Of a stretch of DNA of 64,000 nucleotides, positions 18,195 to 27,495 are shown piece after piece. Both the position numbers and the translations under genes were made by a program. Location of the stretch: the NCBI RefSeq assembly GCF_009767915.1, contig NZ_WSRP01000010.1, positions 1 through 64,000 on the forward strand, written 5' to 3'. The notes beneath the pieces were generated by a model, which was given only the letters and a program-made list of their open reading frames with translations, did not search any database and was not told the DNA's origin. The number at the start of each line of letters is the position of its first letter. The first letter of the stretch is position 1. This DNA comes from Parasutterella muris (GTDB taxonomy: Bacteria > Pseudomonadota > Gammaproteobacteria > Burkholderiales > Burkholderiaceae_F).

Positions 18195-21161
18195 CTACTT
18201 CTTCTCACTCAAATCATTTTCCTTTTCAGTTTTTCCTGCATCCATAGGTGAGGTGTAACCGGCACCGCCTAGGAACGCATTTTTAAGTACGGTGGAAGCG
18301 CCTTTTTCTTTTTGCTGATACCGCTGAACGGCGTCGTCGAAAGTTTCCTTCTTCAGATCAGTTGCTTCCATGGACGCGGCTGCGGCTAGGTCTCTTTGGG
18401 ATCTGTCTTTGTCGTATTGCCGTAAGAACTCCTCACGAGAACGATTCAGCCGGGTAAAACTGAGATCGGATTCTGTATGGATTTTTTGTCCTTCTTGGCT
18501 AACAGTTTTGGAATGATCAAGCTTTGTGCGATTCAGAGTGCGCTTTCCGATGACTGTGAGCTCTGAGAGCTCTGCTCGCTTTTGCTGAATCTGACCGGTG
18601 CCGGCATACTGACCGGAGGCGGATCTGTCCAGCGCGTCAGCGGAAATCGCAGCGCCCAAGTTTTCTCTGGCAAGTTCATCATGAAACAGATGACGCAGAC
18701 CCTCTTCTGCCGAATGCCCGCTGGAAGATATGTAGCGTCTCATGACGGCCGCGTCTCGGTTGACAATCATTGAATCATCTCCGCTGAGTCCTTCTGACAC
18801 GGTTTGTGATGCGGACTGTCCCCGGCTGAGTGTTACGCCGCGATCAGAAGATGTCCGATAGGCTTTGTCGAGAGCCTTGGTGAACGCATTCGCTGCCTGT
18901 CGTACACCGACATCGTCACTCGTTGCGGCAATCTCCTCTGAGGCGGATCTGAGCGAGTGATATGCTTCAGCCCGCTGTCTGGCTGTAGCGCTTGTCTTAG
19001 AGCCGACAGCCGTATCCACGAGCTGCTGCGCGGTTTTTGTTTCTCCGGAGAGTCCGACGCCGAACCCGTCCGCAGCGCCGCGAAGCGTGGCGCTGAAACT
19101 TCCGCTCTTGCCGGTGCTTGAAGTGCTTCCGCTTGAAGTATTGCCGGCTCCGGCGGCTGTTTTATCGACCGCGGAGAGCTGCGGGACGGAGCTCGGAGCA
19201 TTAAGAAGAGTGCCTTCGGCTGTGGGTTTGGAGACTTCGCCCTCGGCGCCCGCTTCACCTACAGCGGCTTTCATCTGTATGCCGCTCGTGACGCTGAATG
19301 CCTCAGAATTCGAGAGACTGCGTGACGCGGAGGAGCCCTCTGCCACACTTTGACTGAGGGACGAGGAAACGCCGCCCGAGGAAACGTCTGAAAGCGCGCT
19401 GCGCTTTGCGAGACCTTCTGAGAGCGAATGAGCAAAAGAGCGCAGCGAAGAATCCGAAGATGTAGCTGCGGAGCTGACGGACAGTGCGTTTGACTCTGAC
19501 TGCGTCAGGGAAACGGAGGACGTGGAAGCGGACTGTACAGATCTTGACTGCGTCAGCGAGCCGCTTGACGAAACGCCGAGATCAATAGCAGTGCGCTGCA
19601 TACCGACAACCGTTCCGTCCTGATCTCTGGTAACCGTTCCGTAGGCGGTCTGAGTGCGTGAGGCATATGGATCCGACCATCCGGCAGACAGATCTGATTT
19701 ATTAGCGGATTCGGAGTTTCGGGATGTATTTCCAAGTGAGACATTGCCCGCATTAAAATTGCCGCTTCCCGCCTGATTAGCAGCAGAAGAAGCCGCGCCC
19801 TGCGCAGGCGCCATAAGGCCAGAGGCCATAGAAACAAAAGCCATGTCGCTTCCCTTGGCAAGCGCAAATGCGATCATCGGAATCAGAAGCGTTAGACTGC
19901 CCGCGATCGCCTGTGATGAGCTTCCGGCCTCACGGATTAAATCCGCAGCCTGAAGTGTGCTTCCGCCGAATTCCGCGATCAGTCGGTTCATGGGATTGGC
20001 GTCCACTGTAATCATGAGATAGTTGGCGATCGCAAATAGGGGCGCCCACAACTGAACCCAAATGAGCAGAACAAAAAAAGATCGAAAGACTACCCCTGCA
20101 GCCGAACCGGCAGCGATCATTAGAACAAGCATGAGCGGAAATGCGGCAATGACGATAAATTCCACACAGTTGCGGATTTTAGGAAGGCTCTGCTCGGCTA
20201 ACTTAGCCAGTGTTCGGTAGTTGATTTCTGATGAAAGGTTTGCGGAAGCCGAAGAAAATTTAACCGCCAAATCGAGCGGAGCTCCCGCTTGGCGCGCAAT
20301 GCTTTCCAGACCTCGCGGGAGCGCAGACAGCATGACCGAGTGCTTGAGGCTGTCCTCAAGCGATCGGGAGACGCCAAGCAGCAGGGCCTCGCTGTGTGGA
20401 AGCGTGCGCGCGATCACTGCGGAAGGATCCGGCTGCTCAGGCACCAGCAGTACGCCGAGGCGCTTTTTAATAAAATCGATCTCAACATTATTTAGATGGT
20501 CTTCCAGCGACTGAACCGCCGCTTCGCAGCTTTGCACCGATCCGTCCTGAGCGACCGTGGAACGGGCCGGATTAACCCAGCCTTCCTGTTTGATTGTGGC
20601 CCAAAGGTTGCCTGATTGAGCGAGCTCGTTCACTTTGTCGGGATGATCAGTGAGTTCGGGACCTACGCAGTCAGCGGTAACTCGCTCGGAAAGCGCTCTT
20701 CCTTCCGGCGTGACAGCGCCCGCGTTCAGTAGCGCTGTGACGGCACGCTGCGGATAGACCAGACCGAATCGGCTGAATCGTTCGGCGTCCGGTAAAGAAA
20801 ACGCAGTCTCAAATGAACCTGTCAGGAATCGTCCGATGCGTGAGGCGGCTGAAGAAAAGAAACCTACGCCTAACGGGACGCTGCTCACGACATAAACATC
20901 GGTGTTTCTCTCGTCATGAATCGCAAGATCAACCTTGGGAACGAGCATGACTGAGTAAAAGAGCACGGCCGCAAAAAGGTAGACTTTAGCGGCAAGGCCC
21001 TGCCATTTAAGGAGCGCTCCGGTGATGGCGGCGAGGAAACCTGCGAGAACCGCGGATTTAATCAGACCGGTGTAAGAGGGGCCGGAGCAGATCGCGACAA
21101 GCGCCTCGAATAGGTCACGGATCTGACCTCCGTTCCAATAAGCGTAGTAGTCCAACACCAT
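18195..21161 (-). CDS. traG: TraG, F-type mating-pair stabilisation / pilus assembly protein
   Basis: A 988-aa inner-membrane protein, the last gene of the operon. Its N-terminal third has the TraG_N pattern: a hydrophobic start with several membrane segments at about 35-105 and 335-470. The long hydrophilic C-terminal half is rich in Ser, Ala and Thr with repeated SLSQS/SESNA-like runs. In F, the TraG N-terminus is needed for pilus assembly and the periplasmic C-terminus for mating-pair stabilisation and entry exclusion. The ATG directly abuts the traH stop (TAAATG). Family length is about 900-1000 aa, so this is full length; the Ser-rich region (about 490-640) is unusually low in complexity. 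Confidence 0.88.
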   Translation of the reverse strand: MVLDYYAYWNGGQIRDLFEALVAICSGPSYTGLIKSAVLAGFLAAITGALLKWQGLAAKVYLFAAVLFYSVMLVPKVDLAIHDERNTDVYVVSSVPLGVGFFSSAASRIGRFLTGSFETAFSLPDAERFSRFGLVYPQRAVTALLNAGAVTPEGRALSERVTADCVGPELTDHPDKVNELAQSGNLWATIKQEGWVNPARSTVAQDGSVQSCEAAVQSLEDHLNNVEIDFIKKRLGVLLVPEQPDPSAVIARTLPHSEALLLGVSRSLEDSLKHSVMLSALPRGLESIARQAGAPLDLAVKFSSASANLSSEINYRTLAKLAEQSLPKIRNCVEFIVIAAFPLMLVLMIAAGSAAGVVFRSFFVLLIWVQLWAPLFAIANYLMITVDANPMNRLIAEFGGSTLQAADLIREAGSSSQAIAGSLTLLIPMIAFALAKGSDMAFVSMASGLMAPAQGAASSAANQAGSGNFNAGNVSLGNTSRNSESANKSDLSAGWSDPYASRTQTAYGTVTRDQDGTVVGMQRTAIDLGVSSSGSLTQSRSVQSASTSSVSLTQSESNALSVSSAATSSDSSLRSFAHSLSEGLAKRSALSDVSSGGVSSSLSQSVAEGSSASRSLSNSEAFSVTSGIQMKAAVGEAGAEGEVSKPTAEGTLLNAPSSVPQLSAVDKTAAGAGNTSSGSTSSTGKSGSFSATLRGAADGFGVGLSGETKTAQQLVDTAVGSKTSATARQRAEAYHSLRSASEEIAATSDDVGVRQAANAFTKALDKAYRTSSDRGVTLSRGQSASQTVSEGLSGDDSMIVNRDAAVMRRYISSSGHSAEEGLRHLFHDELARENLGAAISADALDRSASGQYAGTGQIQQKRAELSELTVIGKRTLNRTKLDHSKTVSQEGQKIHTESDLSFTRLNRSREEFLRQYDKDRSQRDLAAAASMEATDLKKETFDDAVQRYQQKEKGASTVLKNAFLGGAGYTSPMDAGKTEKENDLSEKK

Positions 21162-22601
21162 TTAATTTGCGGCTCCGAATTTAAGGTTGGCGGCAAGATC
21201 GGCCGCAAGTGCACCTTTAACACTTCTTTCCAGGTGAGAAATCTGCGTCACAAAAGAGTGCGCTCGGCTCATCTGCTGAAATACGGCATCGCTTCGATCT
21301 GCTAAATCCCTGCGGACGGCGTCCACTCTCTGCTCAATCGCTTTAAGATGGTCGGCCGCGATGACGCTGGTTTGGGAGGCAGAAGACGCGGCAATCGCGG
21401 TTTTAATATCCAGAGATAATCGATCCATGGCGCGGATCACGGCCTCGTAGGCGGCTGCCTCCACGTAAATTCTGAGCACGTCCTGAGAAAATCCGAGATA
21501 TCGGTGCGAGGTGGTCGCGTTGATCAGACGGATTAACGGAATCGTGGATGAGGAGGCGAGCAGAGTCAGGTCGTTTTTAGAGACGAGCGAGGGATCTCTG
21601 CTGAGAATGGAATTACGGTAGGCAGCCGCGGCGCGCATAAATTCGTAGGGCAGGTTCATTTCATCGAGCGGCGTTTTACGGACCGTGAGACAGCGATCGT
21701 CTCCGTCCTCTTTGACGCAGCGAAGACGAAAGGACTCCGCGTCGAGCGCCTCTTCATCAGGTCTTCCGAATAAAAATCCGACTAAATCCTGGCCCGCGAT
21801 CGGGATCGCGCGTGTCACAGCGTCGTTTCCGCTGCCCTCCTGAACATAGATGACGGTCCCAACGAGCGTCATCATGAGCTCTTTGAGCTCGTCGCTGTAA
21901 TCCGCGGAGAATTTGCCGCCCGAGAGCAGTGACCAAGTGAGGTTGAGTTCCGGCGCGTCTACGATGTTGCCTCCGGAATCTCGTCTGGTTGGCGAATTTT
22001 CTATGACGGCGGAACCGTTGGTGCGTGTCATCGCGTCGGCTTCAGAGGCGTCGGAGACGGTGCCTGAAGAGCGCAGTTCATTTTTGGAGTCGTAGCTCAG
22101 CTTATGCAGCCATTGTTCGGCACCCGACATCTTAATCAGATTCTGAGCAGTGGTGCAGGAATCCTGAAACATACCGGTGTACTGTCGGATCATGTCACGG
22201 AAACTGGTGACCTGTTCATTTAAGTCCGGCGCGAGCGACTGCAGCGCGAGCTGGAACGCGAGCCCCGGAAGCGCTGTACCGATATTGCGCAGGAATGCAA
22301 CGAATTCCTCTCGGCTCGGGATACCGAATGCGCCCATAAATATGTCGATACCGCCGCAGCCGGCGGACAGGGAGGGCGGCGTAAAGTAGAAAGCGTTGAA
22401 ATCCTTTCTTGGGGCTCGATAAACAAAACCGCCCGCGGTCACAGTGTTCATGCCTGCGGACTGATAGACGCCTGCTTCAGTGAGATTGCCCTGGTAGGAT
22501 CCGGCAGCGGAATAGAAATCTTTCATGAATCCCGCGTTTGCCGAAGTAGACACGGAGACGGCGCAGAGCGCTGCGCAGAGAATTTTTTTAAGTTTAATCA
22601 T
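21162..22601 (-). CDS. traH: TraH, F-type pilus assembly protein
   Basis: A 479-aa protein with a signal peptide (cleavage near ANA) and the TraH body: GGIDIFMGAFGIPSREEF is a strong family match, followed by LPGLAFQLALQSL. TraH is a periplasmic protein that associates with the outer membrane and works with TraF, TraW, TraU and TrbC in pilus extension and retraction. A C-terminal coiled-coil-like stretch lies around 405-460. It overlaps traF by the four-base ATGA junction, indicating translational coupling. Confidence 0.92.
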   Translation of the reverse strand: MIKLKKILCAALCAVSVSTSANAGFMKDFYSAAGSYQGNLTEAGVYQSAGMNTVTAGGFVYRAPRKDFNAFYFTPPSLSAGCGGIDIFMGAFGIPSREEFVAFLRNIGTALPGLAFQLALQSLAPDLNEQVTSFRDMIRQYTGMFQDSCTTAQNLIKMSGAEQWLHKLSYDSKNELRSSGTVSDASEADAMTRTNGSAVIENSPTRRDSGGNIVDAPELNLTWSLLSGGKFSADYSDELKELMMTLVGTVIYVQEGSGNDAVTRAIPIAGQDLVGFLFGRPDEEALDAESFRLRCVKEDGDDRCLTVRKTPLDEMNLPYEFMRAAAAYRNSILSRDPSLVSKNDLTLLASSSTIPLIRLINATTSHRYLGFSQDVLRIYVEAAAYEAVIRAMDRLSLDIKTAIAASSASQTSVIAADHLKAIEQRVDAVRRDLADRSDAVFQQMSRAHSFVTQISHLERSVKGALAADLAANLKFGAAN

Positions 22602-23422
22602 GATGCGTTCTGATGGGGGCTGAGAGCGTCTTGGCCTCTGAAGAGAGACTGGCCGGGAGATTTAAGCGCTAGCGTCTGTATGCGGGAGAGCATGTCCTCA
22701 AGCGAAAGAACGCCTGACGAAACCAGATAGCTTTGCGATTTATCGCTTTTAACCATAAAAAGAGCCGGAACGCGTGAGAGTCCCTCTCCGTTGGTGAGCA
22801 GCTGAGAGACGCCGTTATCTGGAAGCGCGTCCGGGAAATGCGGGTTTGCAGAGCCGTCCAAAGAGACTGCAAGCAGCTCAAACCCGTATTCTGTCTGCAG
22901 ACGTTTAATGAGCGGAGACTGAATCTCGCAGAATCGGCAGTCAGAGCGGTAGAAGTACATCAGGCCCCATGACTGAGTCAGAGACCGGATGTCCTCTTTT
23001 TTTTGTTCAGCGCGGGACGAATTGAGCGCTACCTGCGCAAAGTTGGCCGCCGGGTTGAGTGTCGAGAAATCAAACTGAGGGTTCTGCCAGGAGGTTCTGC
23101 GATAGACATCTGTAAAGAGAGAAGCTTTTTCCTGTACGAAGTAGTTGACCTCCTGAAACGCGAGAACATTTTCTTCCGTAGGATTAAAGGAGGCGTTCGC
23201 TAAACGAAACGCGTGTTCTGCCTTGAGTTCATCTGCGCTTTGGATGCTATTTAGATCTTTGAACGGAGTTGTTTTAGGTTTGGGCTTTTCTTCGTCGGGG
23301 TAGTACAGAAAGCCGCGGTCCTGGTTTTTCCAGACATCTTCCTTCCAGAAGTCGGATGCGCAAGCCTGCGTCGAGACTGCGCAGAGAAAGAGTGTTAACA
23401 GGGATAATTTATGAAGTTTCAT
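22598..23422 (-). CDS. traF: TraF, thioredoxin-like F-type assembly protein
   Basis: A 274-aa exported protein (Sec signal, cleavage near ACA). The thioredoxin-like fold is evident in YFYRSDCRFCEIQSP with a CRFC active site and a later cis-Pro segment RVPALFM. Many F TraF proteins lack the CXXC, so this copy may retain redox activity useful for the many disulfides of TraN. It sits between the traN genes and traH in the usual F order and overlaps traH by ATGA. Confidence 0.9.
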   Translation of the reverse strand: MKLHKLSLLTLFLCAVSTQACASDFWKEDVWKNQDRGFLYYPDEEKPKPKTTPFKDLNSIQSADELKAEHAFRLANASFNPTEENVLAFQEVNYFVQEKASLFTDVYRRTSWQNPQFDFSTLNPAANFAQVALNSSRAEQKKEDIRSLTQSWGLMYFYRSDCRFCEIQSPLIKRLQTEYGFELLAVSLDGSANPHFPDALPDNGVSQLLTNGEGLSRVPALFMVKSDKSQSYLVSSGVLSLEDMLSRIQTLALKSPGQSLFRGQDALSPHQNAS

Positions 23423-23439
23423 ATCGATTAAAAATAGGG

Positions 23440-25746
23440 TTAGGGTTTAGGCTGTTTGAGATTTCGCTTCTTAGCGGGCAGCTGCGGCTTACCGGTGAAA
23501 TTCGGATCCACCACGGCGGACGTCCCGACAGAGGGAGAAACATATGCGCCGAGGTCTTTACTGATGAGGTTATCGAGATGCGTTTCTCCGCGATCCTTTG
23601 CCGCAGCGTCATCAAGACCGTTCTTAGTGACGATCAGCGCCTCAAATTCGGAGAGATCCATTTTGTCGAAATCCAGTGACTCGAGTTCCTCCATCGTGAA
23701 TCCGGTGCACACCGGATCTTTGGCTGAGCCCCATGATTTTCCGAGCTGGATTCTTCCTTGCTCCTGCAGGATTCGTGCGAGCGGCGAGTTGTAGCAGCAA
23801 TAGCTTTCGCTGCGTTCAATACAGCCGAACTTTTCTCCTTTGGAGCAGTAGGTGCCGACGTAATGACAAAGGTTCTGACCTTTTTTCAGCATTAAGGTCT
23901 GCTCGGACTGTTCGCACTGCAGGTAATCCATTGCGATTTGGAACGCCACCGATATCGCAAACGAATAGGGGTCAAATGTGAAGTACATTGTGCCTCCCTG
24001 CAGCGTCATGCCAAAGCCGTAGAAGGAGAGCGAAGGGTTGTAGACACCGCTTGCCGCATTGCCGTAAAGGAAGTTGAGCATGCCTTCGGTTGCGGAACTT
24101 GCGGAAAGCACATCATAGACATAAGGACTGCCGACGTATTTGATCGCTTCAACCGTGGTTTCTCCGGCAAAACTCATGGCCTTGCCGAACGCGCTTGAAT
24201 TGGAGGTTCCCGCTTTTACTTTGGTATCGCAGCAGGAGAAGCCGAGGACTTTTTTAGTGCACTTATCCTTCTGACCGTTAAAGAAGAGGCCGTTTTCGAT
24301 ATCACCGTAGACGGATGCCTGACGCACGATTTCCAGGTACGCAAGCACCTTGGAAAAGTCTGTGTCCGCAGGATCGTTTGCTCCGTCGCACAAACCGTCG
24401 AGACATTCCGCGGGTCGGCAGACTGTTTCGGTGGTGACACTGCCTTCCTTTTCTTCGCAGCGATAGGTATGTGCGGTGGTGAGGCACTTGCCGCTGTCAT
24501 CAATGGCGATACAGTCGGAAGAAACCTTCACGCAGGAGGAATTCATTTCGAGTTTGTCACAGTCGCTCTGAGTGCCTGAGAGCGCGCCGCAGACGTAAGT
24601 GTGTTCATATTTCCAGCAATCCTTGTAGATTGGAACGTCGTTGACGATTTTCTCGCCGCCGGGTTCAGTGCATTCGGTTCTAAGGATCGCGCAGTTTGGA
24701 TTCTCTTCGAGCGGTTTACAGGTATCGGACTGAGAAATGCTGCCGATTGAGATGTTGGAATCGATGATGTCGGCTCCGGGAGCATCGATTTCCTTATCGC
24801 CCTTGCAGAAGATTTCTTTTTTGTATGCGATACAGCTCAGACCGTTCCTCTCTTCGCACACGGAGGAGCGAACTTCGCACTCGGGGAGTTTTTCTAAAAC
24901 TTCGCAGCGATTGTCGGAAACGTTTTTAACGCAGTCATAGGTGTACTGGAGCTGAAGGCAGTCGCCGTCGGGGCCTTCCTTCAGACAGAGACTTTTAGGA
25001 GCGGAGCATGTCATGCCCGCAGTCGCGTGCGTGCAGGAGAGCATGTCAAATCCCGGATTCTGAGTCCCTCCGACACTCGTGATATCGTCTCCGGCGATGG
25101 GCGGCGTGTCCGCGCACTGATAAGTCTGCTGAAACTGCGTACATCCGTTGGCGCCTTCTTTTATGCAGACCGAGTCGCCCACGGGCTTACAGCCTGCGGC
25201 CTGAAGCTGCGAGCAGCTATTGGAGACGCCTTGAGCAGCGCAGGCGTACGAGTATTCTTTTTTCCAGCATTCTTTGTAGACCGCGACGCCGTTAATGAAC
25301 CTTGTGCCGGGACCTTCCACGCATTCTTCTTTAGCGATAAAACACTGAGGGTTATCTAAAAAATTAGCGCAGGAGGAAGTATCGCTTCCGCTGTTGACGG
25401 TGTGGGAGTAGTCGATGAGGACTGCGCCTTCGATATTGTCGGCGGGAGCCGAGCAGCGGTATGTGGAAAGCGTCCCGAGGCACTCGCCGTTTAGACCGAA
25501 GGAGGTGCATACGTCGGACTCTTTGGCGCATTGCTTTAAGGAGGAGAGTCCCTTGCAGTAGTCAATAGTTTCGTTTTCCGAGCAGCGCATTTCGGTTTGG
25601 TAGTTCCAGCACTCACGAAAAACCTCGACCCCGTTGATAAATTTAGAGCCGGGACCGTCGACGCAGATGCGCTTTCCTTCCTCGCAGACCGCAAAGGCGC
25701 TATGGCTGAAGGTAAGGATAATTAAAGACAGGAGTATTTTGCTCAT
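23440..25746 (-). CDS. traN: TraN C-terminal protein with four cysteine-rich repeats
   Basis: A 768-aa exported, cysteine-rich protein (signal ends at about AFA). Residues ~20-480 contain four cysteine-rich modules; three include the motif INGV-x-V-[FY]-x-[ED]CW (FINGVEVFRECW, FINGVAVYKECW, VNDVPIYKDCW). The C-terminal third matches F TraN: CLDGLCD, CSKGEKFGCIERSESYCC, then LQEQGRIQLGKSWGSAKDP. TraN sits in the outer membrane and recognises recipient receptors during mating-pair stabilisation. The N-terminal half of the usual TraN is missing and is supplied by the preceding gene, which overlaps by ATGA. F TraN is about 600 aa with a single tip region; here that region is expanded. Confidence 0.85.
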   Translation of the reverse strand: MSKILLSLIILTFSHSAFAVCEEGKRICVDGPGSKFINGVEVFRECWNYQTEMRCSENETIDYCKGLSSLKQCAKESDVCTSFGLNGECLGTLSTYRCSAPADNIEGAVLIDYSHTVNSGSDTSSCANFLDNPQCFIAKEECVEGPGTRFINGVAVYKECWKKEYSYACAAQGVSNSCSQLQAAGCKPVGDSVCIKEGANGCTQFQQTYQCADTPPIAGDDITSVGGTQNPGFDMLSCTHATAGMTCSAPKSLCLKEGPDGDCLQLQYTYDCVKNVSDNRCEVLEKLPECEVRSSVCEERNGLSCIAYKKEIFCKGDKEIDAPGADIIDSNISIGSISQSDTCKPLEENPNCAILRTECTEPGGEKIVNDVPIYKDCWKYEHTYVCGALSGTQSDCDKLEMNSSCVKVSSDCIAIDDSGKCLTTAHTYRCEEKEGSVTTETVCRPAECLDGLCDGANDPADTDFSKVLAYLEIVRQASVYGDIENGLFFNGQKDKCTKKVLGFSCCDTKVKAGTSNSSAFGKAMSFAGETTVEAIKYVGSPYVYDVLSASSATEGMLNFLYGNAASGVYNPSLSFYGFGMTLQGGTMYFTFDPYSFAISVAFQIAMDYLQCEQSEQTLMLKKGQNLCHYVGTYCSKGEKFGCIERSESYCCYNSPLARILQEQGRIQLGKSWGSAKDPVCTGFTMEELESLDFDKMDLSEFEALIVTKNGLDDAAAKDRGETHLDNLISKDLGAYVSPSVGTSAVVDPNFTGKPQLPAKKRNLKQPKP

Positions 25747-26936
25747 GGGGCGGCCTTGATCTCGGTACCGTCGTCAGCAATGCAGGTTTTTTGCCACTGT
25801 TCGACGAGGTGCTCAGTGGACGCCTTTTGGAAAAAGAAGTTTTGCGAAATAGAGCCGGAATAGTCCCATTTGCCCGGGTGGATAAATATTTCCATTTTGA
25901 TCTCAGTGCTGCAGTTGGTTCCCGAGCATCGGGTTTTACCGCTCCAGCGCCCCTTGCAGTTGGAGAACTCGCGCTCGACAACAAAATCTTCAGCTTCTAC
26001 GCTGAAAGTGAAGTTAGGGGAATTTTTTACATTGGGTTCGATCTGAAGCAGCGGTGTTTTAGCAGTGGAGCACTGATATTTGAGCGCGATCATGTCTCCG
26101 CCCGAACAGTCGTCCTGACCCAGGTATGAGGAGGTTTCGGACTGCGCGATGTGCATGGAACCCGGCTCACAGCCTTCAAATCCGTCGATGCGAAGCACTT
26201 CGTTGCAGCGGTAGGGCTTCTGCTGGAAATTCTTAGATTCGCACTGATAGGTATAGCGGCTGTCGATATTGACGACTTCGCCCGCGCTGCAGGTTTGGAG
26301 CGGCGCATGTCGGCAGTTGTACTGCTGAGTGGAGGATACGTAATCGGCAAGGCAGGAGACCTGAAGTTTCTGAGCAGTGCGGCTGACGCACTCAAATAAT
26401 GTGGATACATCGAGTTTTTCTGCCCAGCCCTTAAAGCAGGCTTCAGTGGAGGCGTTGACGCTTTCTTCGCAGACCGCAAAATCGGTCTGCGGGGGCTGCG
26501 TTGTCGTGATGGTCTCGCAGACCATTTGGCCGTTGGAGGGCAGCTCCGGCAGTTTGTTCAGCAGCTGATCCCGATCAGCGAGCATGCCCTCAAAATCGGA
26601 CTCCGGCCATCCGGGTCTTGCGTGCGTGTCGTAAATCACCTGGACCGCTCGACAGTCCATACTCGTCTTAGAGAGACATCCATCGGCTTTTTGTGAGCCG
26701 GGGTTGAGAAGTGAGCCTTGTCCTTTTTCGAACAGCGCAGTGAGATCCGAGACGTCGGAACCAAATTCCGGAACGACTTGGGATGCGCCGCCCTCCGATA
26801 TATAGTCCTTGAGGTTCAGTTTGGCGGCTTCTTCCTTTGCGGCCTGCATAGCGGAATCCTTATCCGCGGCGAGGCAGACCGATAAAACCGCCGCGCTGAG
26901 CGAGAAGAAGGCGATGATGAGAGGCAGAAGTCGCAT
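25743..26936 (-). CDS. TraN N-terminal-half protein
   Basis: A 397-aa exported protein (signal ends near CLA). It has a long acidic opening and a cysteine-rich stretch (CEESVNASTEACF and onward). It ends in a beta-rich domain with KGRWSGKTRCSGTNC and the terminal WQKTCIADDG. This corresponds in order and character to the N-terminal half of F-type TraN, before the first 'ECTE...CW' module. It is translationally coupled (ATGA) to the larger cysteine-rich TraN gene, so both halves probably form one outer-membrane assembly. A separate gene of unknown function with TraN-like cysteines remains possible. Its ATG directly follows the trbC stop. Confidence 0.65.
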   Translation of the reverse strand: MRLLPLIIAFFSLSAAVLSVCLAADKDSAMQAAKEEAAKLNLKDYISEGGASQVVPEFGSDVSDLTALFEKGQGSLLNPGSQKADGCLSKTSMDCRAVQVIYDTHARPGWPESDFEGMLADRDQLLNKLPELPSNGQMVCETITTTQPPQTDFAVCEESVNASTEACFKGWAEKLDVSTLFECVSRTAQKLQVSCLADYVSSTQQYNCRHAPLQTCSAGEVVNIDSRYTYQCESKNFQQKPYRCNEVLRIDGFEGCEPGSMHIAQSETSSYLGQDDCSGGDMIALKYQCSTAKTPLLQIEPNVKNSPNFTFSVEAEDFVVEREFSNCKGRWSGKTRCSGTNCSTEIKMEIFIHPGKWDYSGSISQNFFFQKASTEHLVEQWQKTCIADDGTEIKAAP

Positions 26937-27482
26937 TTAGTTTCTGTCTCCGAGTTTGGCGCGCAGCGCTCGAGCTTTTTCTCCGAAGACATCCTGTCGA
27001 TCGGAGAGCTGATCCAGCGCATAGCCGAGCGTGACATCGCCTGGTACGGCAACTGCGCGCGGAGCGGTTCCGCAGGCTGAATCAGTTTCTTCTTTTATCA
27101 GCAGTACCGGAACCTCTTTAATGCCGAACTCGGTAAATAATTCCGGATGAAGTTCGATCGGAGCGCCCGCCTCGATGAGCGGCGCAAACGCTTTCAGAGA
27201 ATTAGGATTCAGAAGCGGCGCCTTGGGGTTCTCGTCGTCAGAGGGCACGCCCGCAAAGGCCATCGGTACACCCGCGTCGCGGCAGTCGCGCGCGAGTCTT
27301 TCCAACGAGGCTTTGGGCATTGACAGGGAGACGAGCATATAGGCAGATACTTGAGTCTCTTTGGCCGGTGCGGGGTTTTGGGCAAACTGTGAGGCGGACT
27401 GCAGCACGTCATCAATCGTGAGGTTTGAAGCAAAGGCAGCAGAAGCGGCTGAGAGCAGGAGCGTAAATAAAATCGAGCGCAT
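26937..27482 (-). CDS. trbC: TrbC, F-type pilus assembly protein
   Basis: A protein of about 181 aa with signal peptide MRSILFTLLLSAASAAFA and the TrbC_Ftype domain: LVSLSMPKASLERLARDC, then FGIKEVPVLLIKEE. TrbC is periplasmic, thioredoxin-like in fold without active cysteines, and works with TraW in pilus assembly. I place the start at ATG 27482, where the signal peptide begins; an upstream GTG at 27512 would overlap traU by 17 bases. Confidence 0.88.
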   Translation of the reverse strand: MRSILFTLLLSAASAAFASNLTIDDVLQSASQFAQNPAPAKETQVSAYMLVSLSMPKASLERLARDCRDAGVPMAFAGVPSDDENPKAPLLNPNSLKAFAPLIEAGAPIELHPELFTEFGIKEVPVLLIKEETDSACGTAPRAVAVPGDVTLGYALDQLSDRQDVFGEKARALRAKLGDRN

Positions 27483-27495
27483 AGCAAATCGAGAA

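Noticed and set aside
18900-19700. Repeats in the traG region taken as a possible repeat array or CRISPR.
   Set aside because: They are codon-level Ser/Ala repeats inside the TraG reading frame with irregular spacing.
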